In this document: piece by piece, positions 23,473-34,700 of the stretch | How positions within the stretch are numbered: position 1 is the stretch's first letter | Layout of the letters: each line of letters starts with the position of its first letter | Assembly: GCF_014529535.1 (NCBI RefSeq) | Contig: NW_023503972.1 | Coordinates: forward strand, 6,138,001 to 6,202,000 | Length of the DNA: 64,000 nt | Source of the DNA: Bradysia coprophila | Taxonomy: Eukaryota > Arthropoda > Insecta > Diptera > Sciaridae | Direction of reading: 5' to 3' | Made by a program: the position numbers and the translations under genes | The notes under the pieces: generated by a model | Told to the model about the DNA's origin: nothing | The model's input: the letters and a program-made list of their open reading frames with translations, nothing else | Database searches by the model: none

Positions 23473-26400
23473 CTATTTCTTACTAGATTTATTGTACCAA
23501 TTGGTGCTCTTAACTTTAGCCTCGATCAATTCAACAATGAAACTAATCGCCGCAATAACAAGTCCCAAGGCTAATATGTAAAACGACGAAAGGACATGAT
23601 CCACTGTCAGAGACACTGGTCCACCGTCTGCTGCTCCTGATGCTTTCGCACTGGTTTGAGCATTTTTCTGGTCCCAGTATGGAATGAAACCGTTCTCTTG
23701 AGTCCGTCGTAAGATCGTGTTGATACGATAGAGGTACGGACTACCATAGCCAACTGCATAGGCAACCTTGAATTGTAAGTTAATTTAAGTTCTAAGCATG
23801 GAAGGCAAGAAGTTTAGAATTTGTAAAGTCTGTGCGAACATTTCCATGTCTGCCTGACGGCCGATCGCTGGGGAGAGAGCCAACCCTTGCTTTGTTCGCT
23901 CTGTGGCAGCTTTACCACATCCACAGACTGACTACGAGTGAGCAAGTTTGGTAATGAGTTGAAATTTCATTTCAAATATGATTCCCTAAACTTGCTCATG
24001 AGCAAATTGGTATAGTAAGCATTGTATATATCAAGTCTTCTGTCGCCATGGCCTGATGAGAAATGGTATTTTTAAGGACTATAAATGCAAATCGTCAAAA
24101 GCCGTATAAAATGTTTTCTCAGATCGAGACGCAGTGGTGGAATGCCTTGCATGTCAGTGATTTTTGGACCGTGGACTGTTCGAATGTTTTGGATTCGAAA
24201 TAAGGGCGAATTCTAAGACTTTACAAATTTCAAACTTCAAGATACACCCAACTAAAATATACGTACTAGATAAGGAACCGGACATTCCGTCATGTGATTG
24301 AAAACAGGCCTTCCATTTATTGCATGAGCCTTACTCTGCACAACGTACTGGTTAATGTGATACTTATTGGCATACGCATAACGGACATCGTTTTGCTGAA
24401 TGTGTTTGGCCAAATCGGTTGCTGATACACCGCGAATCCGTTTCTTTAGCTTATTGTACGTTCCGGTTTGATTCAAGAAATTTTGCAGTAAATCCACATA
24501 CCGTCCGAACGTTATGATTTCGAAGGAGCTTTGCTCCAACTGACGAATGGTATTGATTTCAGGTAGAGTGGGTCGCAGCACCAAATTGCTGGTAAGATTT
24601 CCCTCGTACGAACTATTGATGAGCAAACAATAAATTATCCAGAACGCAATCAACAGCTTGGACGACCATCGTTCGGGCAGTTTGTTGATGGGTTGCGCCA
24701 AATGCCACGAATAAAAGTTGAAGAAAATATTTTCCATGGTCGGCTGTTTCGTTCCCAGTCGATAGATGCCGAAGAAGCTAATCGAAGCACTTAGCAACGA
24801 GATGAGAGTAAACAACCAAACGATCGATGAGAATGCACGGAAAATATTGTTAAAATTCGATGCATAACCAGCCTTCGCCACCAGAATGCATACATCATCT
24901 CTACCATTCGTGAAGGTGATTTGAACTTTTCCTTGAAATTGGGCCAGTCTCAGAAAGCGCGTATTGAACGAAACGTCCACGGCTCGACTGATAATCTGAT
25001 TCAAACTTCCTGTTGACGAACCGTTCTTCAGAAATTCACCGATGTCATATCCATCGGTCGGCGGCTGCAGCACCAACTTTGCATTCATTTGTTCGATCAC
25101 AACATCGGTTAGATAACCGTCGGTTCCGCTGAATTTTCCATTATCGTTGAAGATGGCTCGAGTATTTTCGGGGAACAACGACACCCTGAACGGATGTCCG
25201 TTTAAATCGTGCGTTTTGTCCCAAAATAGTTCATCGTACGTGGCAGCATTCCTGGGTAGTTTGAGGATGAAATCATTTCCGAAAGGAGTGTAAGTGAAAA
25301 TGTTCACTTCGTTTTGCTGAGCACAGACTACCAGCACCTTCAGCAGATTGTATTCCCAGAAGGTTCGGAATACTTTTACCAGCCAAGGTTCGGTCAAGTT
25401 CAACGAATTTTCGACTAAAATGATAAAATGAGATGTGTGCTTGTCGCCGGAGTTGTTTCGGATGAACGACAAGTTCAAGTCGTCTGTGTGTGAAATGATG
25501 TTAAGGAGAAATATTTTCACACCATCGTCGTCGACTTGTTGGATGTTTGTTTCGGTTTTTTCGTATCTGAAAAGAAGACGAAACTGACATTTTGTGTTCA
25601 AAGCTGAAATCGCTAATTGATTTAGTCTATTTACACGAAGAAACTACTTTTTTATTTCATGACTATTCTGCCAGTTTACCAGTTCAATTAACATGGTTAG
25701 CAGCACCTATGAATGAACTTATTTCTATTTTGTAGAAAGATAGTCGAATTTAAATCGAGTGAAGGCGATTTTATTTGTTTGTCTTCATGATTTTGTTGTT
25801 GGCATAGAAGAGGCATGCATGAAGATGAAGAAGATAAGATGATTCATCACCATTTTTAATCAGTTAAACATAAAGGCCACTGCGCACTCAAATTCTTTCT
25901 ACCTCTTCATTTAGTACATCGTCCGTCAACGATTCTGATTGGTTAAAAAAGTGTCGGAGGCTAATTTTCCCAACGAATGCAAATTAAGCACTTTTTAGCG
26001 CTTTTTATAAAAGAAGAAAAATGCCATTGGTAACGGCTCTAAGTCAGACAAACTCCCGACAAAATAACTCTGATTGTCTGTGGTCTGCCCCTTACACTTG
26101 CTACCGCGCCATTCGTCCTCCACTTGTTTTTTTTTTATATTCTTCGGTTATACTTGACTATACACGATAGACTCGAATGTACTCGATCAACGCACTTCAA
26201 GCAAAAGTGGTACTCTAAATAGGGTACTGAAACTTGACAGTGCTCCATACAAAATTTTACACTGTAAAAAGAGTGGGGATAAAATTTCATACAAAATAGT
26301 ACTCTATTTGACAGCTGTCATTAATAGCACTTTTGCTTGAAGTGCGTTGCCTCGATATATTACTCAACTTACTCGATATTTTCGAATATATTCGATAACA

Positions 26401-28875
26401 AACTACATACTCTTCGGTTCTGGCGGGTTTTATAGACATTCTTTAACCCGTACGAGGGACAAAGTCTTATAAATTTGCGCTCGACTTTCTAACATTGAAA
26501 ATTGACCTAATTTTCTTATTTGTTTACCGAGGGAAGAAAATAGAAAATTCTAACAGTATAGAATCGCTCGAGATGGAGTTTCCTATTTTTCCACGAGATG
26601 AACACAACTTTCAACATCAGAGTAATTACGGATCCCGACTTTCCGGTGAATTCATTTTTGTAATGCTGTCAATATAAATTCACCTAAAAGTAGGGATCCG
26701 TGCATAACTGAGCATTTGCATTAAATACCTTGAATGTTTGTATACTTTGGTTCTTACAATCAGAAGTAAACTGTGCCTCTGTAAATGTCAATGAAACTCT
26801 AATTCAAATTAAAAACATGGCTAACGCCGACCCGTACGAAACACCTATTTGTATCAAAAGACATTACTGTGAAACTCTTCATTTCTTTTACTTCATTCTC
26901 TACTGAAAAGCTATTCGCGGTTTAAAATCACTTGCATTATCCACTCTTTGCCTTGTTATCATATACAAATAAATTGCCGGAGGCAATATAGACAGCCCCG
27001 TACGAAGTCAACTTTCGTAAATTCCTATTTAAACAGCTATATACCGCTATATTTACCTATAAATAAACATTTCACAGATGAATATGCTATTATATAGCTC
27101 TATATGCCTGTATATAGCTCAATATAGGTGAACATAGATATATATAGATGTCCATATATGGAATGCCTGAAACACCCCACACACATAACAAATTATTTCC
27201 ATTCTCTAAGTACCATTTTTCCCAAGATATATCACTTTTATTAAAATCCAATATGGCCACCGGCAGCATTTTGTTAGGAGACCGGAAATTTTACCGACGC
27301 TTTACATTCGTTAATACCTTTCAAACAAAAAAAATTCATGAAATTCGGTCAAAATTTACTCGAGATATTGACAAAATACTCCACATTCACTGTACGGCCG
27401 AGTAGCCAGATAAGAGCTCACTGCAAGAGACCTAGCTCACGCTCCGGAGAACATAATTTCAAAAACTTTTTTTTCCCTGATTGGTACGGTCAATACCTAT
27501 CTAATAAAGCTAAAACGAAATATGTTCAAATGTGGCCGACCTACAAGCAAAAACTGATTGCCGCCCTGTGCCTGTTTCACACCAAGGGGTCTAACTCACG
27601 AGTCGGTCAACCGATTTCCATAAACTTTTTTTTTGTCGATCGGTATTGTAAATACCTTTTATTTGACGTATCATTTACAAGTGTAACGTTTAAATGTCCG
27701 GAGATATCTTCGAAAAACCGTAAAGCCTTATTGGGCCACAGCTCGGGAGGGGTCGATCCAAAATCACTCATCTTCGAACCTAGCCTGTCTGTTGACATTA
27801 CCAAACGGGAAAAAAAGAATTTTCAAAATCGGATGCGTTTTACTCAAGTTATCGTGCAGACAGGCGGACAGACGGCCTTTTTTTCACTGATTTGGCATCT
27901 CTAGACAACCACAATAGGTTTCCCCTTACTCAGGGAGTCCAATTCGACGTGTTACAAACGTATGCGTAAACCTATTAGACCCCAGTACTTCGTACGGGTC
28001 TAATGATCGATTCTGACTGTATCGCGATTTGTAAGTATGGTAGTAAGTAGTAGTGTATAGTCTTACATACCGACCATTTGAACTGTTTTTATTACATTTG
28101 TAAGGTTTATTATCTGGTAAACAATTCCAATGCACACGAATAAACTCGACTTTGGAAAATAAACATGCGCGCGCAAGCTCAATACACTGTATAAACAAAC
28201 TGCTCGAAAGCTCGTTATTAAGTCCTATTTTCATAATCGATCATTTTAATTTACCCGACCTTTACTGAGACAATATGCTTTTCGCTAAGAAATTATCGTG
28301 GAATATTGTCTAGCCTTTGCTCGAGTGCCGATTATATTTCGGCAAAAGCCTGAGAGACACAAGGCTGTATACTTTAGGGAGGTCACGCAGATGCAGATAC
28401 GCGGGTTACACACCACGTTTCATACAAAAAATTCACCACGCCATACAAATTCAATTTTGGTGAATTTGTTTGTATGGAAAAGGTGTGTTCCCGCGTATCT
28501 AATAAAATGGCGATCTGCGTGACCTCCCCAAAGTATACAGCCTTGGAGAGACAATCTCTGTTTTTTGAATTACGAGTGGATTATACACTCTACTCTTCCG
28601 TCTACTCACCGTACAAGCATAAGTGAAGTACAATTGCCAAGCGAAAGTATCAAGTCCTCAGCAATCGTCGTCCGTAAAGCTCTATCATGATACACATGGA
28701 CGAGATTCGGTTGCAGCTTACACAATATAGAAACCGTGCGTACGATCATTTCTTGCATAAAATCATCGGTCGTGTCACTGGGTGCGTTTACACTAAATTC
28801 GGTTTGATTAATTGAATTGACACCATCGCAATAAATGGCGATAATTAATACCATACGCACGGTATACATCAACAT
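23473..28875 (-). CDS. divergent ionotropic receptor (chemosensory IR), complete
   Basis: Exons on the minus strand: 28610-28875, 24267-25566 and 23473-23766, joined in phases 2 and 0, giving 619 residues and a TAG stop. Residues 1-21 look like a signal peptide. Like other insect IRs it has no iGluR amino-terminal domain. The pre-M1 ligand-binding part ends in DDVCILVAKAG, M1 is at about 335-354, a degenerate pore precedes the next helix (392-407), and SYEGNLTSNL (408-417) stands where glutamate receptors carry SYTANLAA. The last exon carries IPYWDQ, then the final helix at about 584-601 and a short Lys-rich tail. Family knowledge suggests a ligand-gated cation channel in sensory neurons. I cannot place the glutamate-binding Arg/Thr/Asp set. 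Intron 1 (3 kb) and intron 2 (0.5 kb) contain MITEs. Confidence 0.9.
23810..24238. mobile_element. inverted-repeat element in receptor intron 2
   Basis: The left arm GAAGTTTAGAATTTGTAAAG is mirrored by CTTTACAAATTTCAAACTTC at the right. It fills most of the second intron of the ionotropic receptor gene, stays clear of the splice sites and has no coding capacity. Probable MITE of about 430 bp. Confidence 0.65.
26189..26348. mobile_element. MITE-like inverted repeat in receptor intron 1
   Basis: Ends AACGCACTTCAAGCAAAAGT and ACTTTTGCTTGAAGTGCGTT are mutual inverted repeats. Inner parts also pair loosely (ACTGTGT-less GTACTCTA / TAGTACTCT words). The element is 160 bp and non-coding. Confidence 0.75.
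26987..28003. repeat. composite repeat with CCCGTACGAAGT ends
   Basis: CCCCGTACGAAGT at the left is mirrored by AGTACTTCGTACGGG at the right. The interior has a TATATAG-rich patch (27040-27165) and CTCGAG/TTATCGTG and CATCTTCGAAC words. The same words occur in the 150-bp repeats at 38826-39470 and near 18660-18770. End-like fragments (AGACCC...CTTCGTAC) recur at about 13880, 3570 and 36915. Open frames through it (for example 27338-27904) are not protein-like. It sits in the 3-kb first intron of the ionotropic receptor gene. Confidence 0.5.
28360..28545. mobile_element. MITE family C, full copy (hAT-like)
   Basis: Terminal inverted repeats CAAGGCTGTATACTTT and AAAGTATACAGCCTTG, followed inward by GGGAGGTCACGCAGAT-type blocks. 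The exact 8-mer GAGAGACA flanks both sides (28352-28359 and 28546-28553), so the insertion is of hAT type. It lies in the first intron of the receptor gene, near its first exon. Other copies are at 36618-36752, 29804 (half) and about 61947 (end fragment). Confidence 0.9.
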
Positions 28876-29803
28876 CTTTACGGTCGTTGAAGTACATTGT
28901 AAATGACAACAATATGCCGTGGAGCGTCCACTTTTTTATAACTTTTTTTTTTGTTTACCGTTCGATGAATGGAAAACTTTTAATTTCGATTCGGTAAAGG
29001 AGAACACACAGCGCACAAATTAATAAAACATGCTTCCGCAGCTCCGTTCAATGGCAATAAAGTAATGAAAGGATATTGTCATCATAAATTCTGTACAATG
29101 AATTCTACAGGGACGTACTAATCATTTCGTGCAATTCAAAACTGAACGAATGTGGGCGTTTTGTATAGATGTTAATAATCAATAAATTAGCTCAGCCACA
29201 AACACATTTTGGGGACTGTTCATTAACTCCGTATTACGCAAATAGGATGGGAGGGGTTCGGGATCGCGTGACAGATTAATTTTCCAACTATACCAATATT
29301 GGTTTCAGATATTGCGTGACACGGACACTGACAATTGATAATTCTACCGTTAAGGAATTGACGAACGGTCCCTCCTGGACGACTGTTACGAATAGCATGT
29401 AAAAAATCAAAATTACAATGTAATCCGTAATCTTCTTCCGAAAGGGTTCACTTGTTTTTCGAAAACAACTGTTGCGTGTGTGTAATCGGTTACGAAACAC
29501 TGTTGCATCGTCCGATTTCATATAAAACGCACTTGGAATTGGAAGGTAGGTGAAAGATCAGACCGTATTATTTCGGAACAAAAAAAAAAAACTCCGTCTC
29601 TGGTTGCAAGAAGTTATATTGCTAAAGTGAAATTGTATTTGATTGGGCTGCATTTTGAGTATAGCATTTTCATTGTTTATTTATGTCAAAAATTGCGTTC
29701 TTAAGAAATCAGAGAAAATTGTAGAAAATATAATAATTGAAACGAAATTGACTTCTCCCCCCTCAATTACCCAAATTAATTAGGAAGATCGACCGGTTTC
29801 ATG
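28876..29803. other. upstream region of the ionotropic receptor gene
   Basis: This region should contain the receptor promoter, but no element can be pinned down. It also holds the uncertain frame at 29288-29521. Confidence 0.4.
29288..29521 (-). CDS. possible small membrane protein or exon (uncertain)
   Basis: A 77-codon frame that is less AT-biased than its surroundings. The N-terminal half is basic (many Arg/Lys), followed by one hydrophobic segment of about 18 residues (YIVILIFYMLFVTVV), as in a small type-II membrane protein. An internal AACG-GTAGAA donor-like and TGTCAG acceptor-like pair could alter the end. It has no homology that I recognise and may be a chance frame or a fragment of a larger gene. 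Confidence 0.2.
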   Translation of the reverse strand: MKSDDATVFRNRLHTRNSCFRKTSEPFRKKITDYIVILIFYMLFVTVVQEGPFVNSLTVELSIVSVRVTQYLKPILV

Positions 29804-29871
29804 CAAGGCTATAAACTGTTGGGGAGGTCACGCAGACCGCCATTTTATTAGATACGCGGGGGACACACAAA
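29804..29871. mobile_element. MITE family C, half copy
   Basis: Starts CAAGGCTATAAACTGTTGGG and continues GAGGTCACGCAGACCGCCAT and the ATTAGATACGCGGG block shared with other family C copies. The second half is missing. It ends where the Penelope-like remnant begins. Confidence 0.7.
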
Positions 29872-29899
29872 ACCGAATTCCCCTACTATGAAATTATCA

Positions 29900-31420
29900 A
29901 ATTTGAGAGTCCATCTTCTACGAAATTTTTTTGATAGAAAGTCAAAAATGGCTCAGATCAAATTGTTTATTTTCCAGATATATTTCGTCCTCAAATTGAG
30001 ACCATCTTCAGTGGCTGTAACAAATTTCTTTCGTAATGATAACAAATCATTAAACAGTACTTTACAAAATCGACTCTGAAGCGTTTCTTTTATACTTGTG
30101 CTGGTAAATTCGGTCTTTCAGAAGCTGTTTGGTAGTGCCTGTGTTCGCGAAACCACAGCTTGCTGAACAATGACTTCTTGAGACTATTTTCCTCTAATAA
30201 GTTCTTCGACCATTTCCGTAGGGTACAAATTTCCGATTAAAGTTTCTAATCTTCTCTGCCAGCAATGGCACAGTGTTCCGTTTATAGGTCATCGGTAAGT
30301 TCGACTTGAAATTTAAATAACGACAGGACCAAGTAACTTTATGAAATCAATCTGTTTTAATACTTTGATTTTCCCGAATGCACATGGTTTCGAGAAAAGA
30401 AATCTTTCCATCAATTTCTTTTTCTACCGTGAATTGCTAGTGTTTGTTGTTTGAACACAGTCATAATCTCTTTAATTTTGTCCGTTGGAATAGCTGTGAA
30501 TAGCTGTCCGTGTGAATAGCCAGTGCCGGTCTGGCCCTATGGGCGTTCGGGCGATTCCCGAAAGGCCTTTTGATTTTTGTATGGATAAAGTGCAACGAAG
30601 GGCCTTTTGAAAAATTTCTTCATACAACGCCCGAAGGGCTTTTTTGAGCCAGTCCGGCACTGTGAATAGCGATAGAAAAATTGTAGTCTAAAACCAAATT
30701 TCTTGATGACAGTATCTTCTAAAATTTCCAATATCAGATCGGCAAACACTGGGCTGGCTGGAGAGCCCATGGCGAACCAAAAATTTGACGATAAAATTAA
30801 CCATTAAATTGAAAACAGCATTCTTCCAGGACCATTTTGATGCCATCCAAAAATTCTTGTTTAGGTAGTTTAGTTGTAAACAAGGAAGAAAACACTTCAA
30901 GACAAAATAAAAATTTCCAAACAATTACGTCAGGTAATTGACGATTTACTCACATTAATTTTTTGGTAGTGCAGTAGTAATAGCTTTAGCTTTTTGATCA
31001 GTTCCGATGTCGTAACCGGTGACGTATAAGTACTTTAATAATCGACTCACTATCTGAGCAGACGATCGCCTTTACACCTTCTGTTTCTACTGGAACCAGT
31101 TATAGTACTCCTTTGAGTAAGGCGAACGTTTCAGCATGGACGGCCGTATTTCATCAGCTTTCTCATTCATATTGCCTAATCACGATAGTGGTTCCAAATT
31201 TCTATTTTGATGAGTGCCTTGCCTGTATATCTCGACCCGAAAAAGAGTTCGGTGTTTCCACTCGCCAAAATAACAATTTAGAACTACGGAAGTAATATAC
31301 TACAACTTCGGCACGATTTAAACGACTGATTCTTGTAAACGTCTGACGTTATCGACATCCCCAGTTTGCATTTGTAATCCACATATTTCGTTTCGCAAAG
31401 ATTCTTACCGGAACCTTGTC
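29900..31420 (-). mobile_element. decayed Penelope-like retroelement (RT and GIY-YIG remnants)
   Basis: Translated fragments on the minus strand, in order: an RT core near 30680-30925 with EFLDGIKMVLE and MGSPASPVFADL, then TAIPTDKIKEIM near 30450-30500, then GIY-YIG-like wording (KDRIYQHKYKRN) near 30060-30130. This order, RT followed by a GIY-YIG nuclease, is characteristic of Penelope-like elements. The copy is dead: frameshifts separate the blocks, and the catalytic Y-x-D-D position reads RYSHGQ. A hAT-type MITE (30521-30662) lies within it. The outer limits are approximate. Confidence 0.75.
30521..30662. mobile_element. 142-bp hAT-type MITE inside the Penelope-like remnant
   Basis: Left end CAGTGCCGGTCTGGC, right end GCCAGTCCGGCACTG, flanked by the exact 8-mer TGAATAGC on both sides (30513-30520, 30663-30670). 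The inner sequence is GC-rich and palindromic (CGGGCGATTCCCGAAAGGCC and the mirrored CGCCCGAAGGGC). Confidence 0.9.
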
Positions 31421-31540
31421 ACCCACGTATCCACATGACAAGACAGAAAATAAAAATTTAGTTCTTCCACTAGCTTCTTCATTTATTTACAAAATATATG
31501 GATTAAAAACCATAACAACAACTCCCCAATAAGAAGGCAT

Positions 31541-31723
31541 GCAGTGAGAGGCAGCATGAATCTGCTTTAGCTGTTTTTTTAGCTGATCCACAAATACAAT
31601 CAAAACTGTTCATCCGGTTGAAGCTGCTACGCTCAGACGTATAAAAATGTTTGATTGTTTGGGTGGATCAGCTGAAAAATAGCTGAAGCAAATTCATGCT
31701 AAAATTTCAATGCCTTTAAATTG
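31541..31723. mobile_element. MITE family A, diverged copy
   Basis: Left end AGTGAGAGGCAGCATGAATC; the right part contains GCAAATTCATGCTAAAATTT and TGCCTTTAAATTG. Both halves match the family A consensus, including AGCTGATCCAC and CAATCAAAACTGTT. Ends are eroded, so the TA duplication is not clean. It lies 70 bp past the 3' end of transporter Y1. Confidence 0.75.
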
Positions 31724-31791
31724 TACTCTCATATTCGTCTGGTCATAGCTGTTCAGTGCTATGGTCGGGTGCATTACTAAAAATCAAAAAA

Positions 31792-34700
31792 TCAACTTCC
31801 ATCATTTAAATTCTTTCCTTTCGTTTCGTCCATAAAAAGTACGGTGAAAATCAAGCCAAATAAGCAAACTCCACCATACGTCCACATGACTGTCTGCAGT
31901 GTGCACATTTCCATAAAGATTGGTAAAATTGTGTTTGAAATCAAGAAGAATACGGTAAAGGCTAGCATGCATATAGTGGAACCGATGTGTCGAATCTAAA
32001 TTTTAACTACTTAACATACAAACTACAACGGAAAATAGAAAGAACTTGCGTTGCACGGCAGTATTTCAGCTGTATAAACGAGAGGAAGGGGCCTCATTCC
32101 GGCAGCACTTACGAAAATGTAAAATGAGACACAAGTGACAGGTACCCAGTAAAACGAAGCCACATCGAAGCCTTGATTGTTGATATACGAAAATATACCG
32201 AACGCGATTAAAGCAGCACCAGACAATGTGCTAGAGAGCCCAAAAAGTTTCCTACGACCCCACGAATCGATTAATCCAGCGGAAACGGCCGTTCCAAGTA
32301 AGTTCAGTATCCCCACTATGATTGCCGACAAATTTGCATCAAAACTGACATTTGCTGCTGTGAACAAATCCGACGCGTATGTGGTGAACGCGTGCACTGC
32401 ACTGAAGACCACAATTGCTGTTAAACTGAGGCCTGTTCCTAATCCCTTCAGCGATTCTCTATTCACTAAAGAATAATGTCGAATTTACATATGAGACCGG
32501 AGGGATTTACCTTTACTTACAAATTAGTTTCCAGCTGCTTTGTTGTCTGTCAAATTCTCGTTTGTTTACAACAATTTGTAGCTTAGTTATTTCAGCATCC
32601 ACATCGAATCCGTTCTTGTGGCTGTCGTTCCCATTGTTGTAAAATTGAATCGACTTTTTGGCAGCCTAAAAATTATTGTCAAAATTGTCTCAGGACACTC
32701 CAAGTGTCGGTATGCCGGTATATTGCTTATACGCTACCACATACCTCCGTTCTATTCTGTCGCAACAAACTGCTTGGAGTTTCAGGAAAAATTATCATGA
32801 AAACCAAAAATATTACTGAAAATGGTAGTATAACCCAAGGAACGTGAGCGTAGTCCAGGTACGCTCCACAAATATATGCAACCAGCATACCGAAACAATT
32901 ACTTAGGTTGAAAAGTAAGCCAAGGAATCCTCGAATTCTGTATAATTGGAAAATTGAACGGGAACAGTATGCATAACCGAATGGTCCAGTCCCTTGTGTC
33001 AATCTGCTCGCTTATAGTTATTTGTGTATCTGTTTTGGACGATTGTTTTTAGGCAATTTCGCGAGTTGTAGCCCGAACAAAGTGAGGGCTACATGCGAAA
33101 GTGCCTAAAATCAATCGTCCAAAACAGATACTCAAAAAATTTTTCATGTAAGGGGTCGAAAACCCGAGAAAAATCTCGAAACTCCCTCATTTTCGGCCCC
33201 GACACATGAAAACGTTTTTTGAGCTTTTCCGATATCATTTAATGATTGGTTGTGAAAAGTTGTGGAACAAAATTTCTTTTTCGCAAGTCGACTTTCTCAG
33301 TTACATTTTTGGCGAACGGAGCTATTTCTTCTGACACAAGGGCTTGAACTACGAAGGGGAGAACGGGAAATTGAAAATGAAATTCCATTGGACCGCCAGT
33401 TCTCCTGACGCTCAAACAAATTGGCGCTGGTGTCTACAAAATAAGTTTTTCATTCAGTCAGGCTGACCAAAAACGTCATATTCTCTCACCAGATAGAGCC
33501 AAAGCAACAACTTTTATATGCTTCCTACTGCGGGACGAAAGAAAAAAATGTGAACCCACGCCCCTTTGGTTTACATTTTTCTGTCACTTTCGGCCCTTGG
33601 GCTTACATTTTTCAACTTTCGTCCCCAGTAGGCAGCATATAATATATATTATGCACCTGTTGCCAAGATTGGTATTTTGACGTGTAGGACATTATTGCCC
33701 TAGCCGAAGGCGTGGGTCATAACGCCTACACGTCAATATAACAGTCTGGCAATAGGTGCATATCATATTTTATCTGTCGAGAACAGATATATCGAGATAA
33801 ACAAAAACTCCCTAGAGGGAGATTATCGTTCTAGACAGATAATATATATTACACACTTGTCACGAAGAAGTCGAGGCTTGCCGAGACTGATAGTGACAAG
33901 TGTGTACTCTATTTTATCACATAAGCGAAAACGAGACAACAACATAGACCTGAAGTGTAATTTTTGAATTAAACTTCTAGTGAATTAATTTTGACATCCG
34001 AACATCGCGCGTATGTGATAAAACTTAATACGAAACTATTTCTCTTATACTTTCTTTTAAGTTTCGTTCCGGTGACATCAATTTTTGCTCCCATCACTTT
34101 TTGTTCCCACTCACGTCACTTTTTGCTTATTGCTAAATTTCAAATGTGAGTAAGTAAGTGAGATATACCCAAGGTAAATATATGGGCGGAGGTAATGCGC
34201 GGCCTAGCACAATAGTTTGTTGCCACTGACATATTTTTTTTAAATGGTTGACTAAGATTTACTTGTGTTTCACAAAATTTTGTGCCTGTCACAAAACAGA
34301 TGGCCCAGGTTTCTAAGCAATTTTGTTATTTTAAAGACAGGGAGAGATGGCGTTTATAGCAAACTTTCGTGCCACTGCACATCTGATTCGGTTGTATATG
34401 GCATTACCTCCTCGCTATATTTACCTTGGATATACCCTAGGTAGAAACAACAACGGAAAATCCTGTTCCACCATTCGCTCATATTTTCCCGTCGTTCGCT
34501 CTATGAATGAATGAATGGATATTTATTAACATAGTTTTTTGTGTGGATTAGGGTATAATAATAGTGTTTTACGTGATTTTAGTGTTTAACCTATGGTGGC
34601 TTCACATCTATATTTTAGGGTTCACTAGGGTTACGAATTTAGGTTAGTTGAACAAATTTAAAATCAAAAGGTTGTTGGATTGGTTACATTTAGATATAAA

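Noticed and set aside
27338-27904. 188-codon plus-strand open frame
   Set aside because: It lies entirely within a composite repeat whose words recur elsewhere in the window; composition is repeat-like and no domain is visible.
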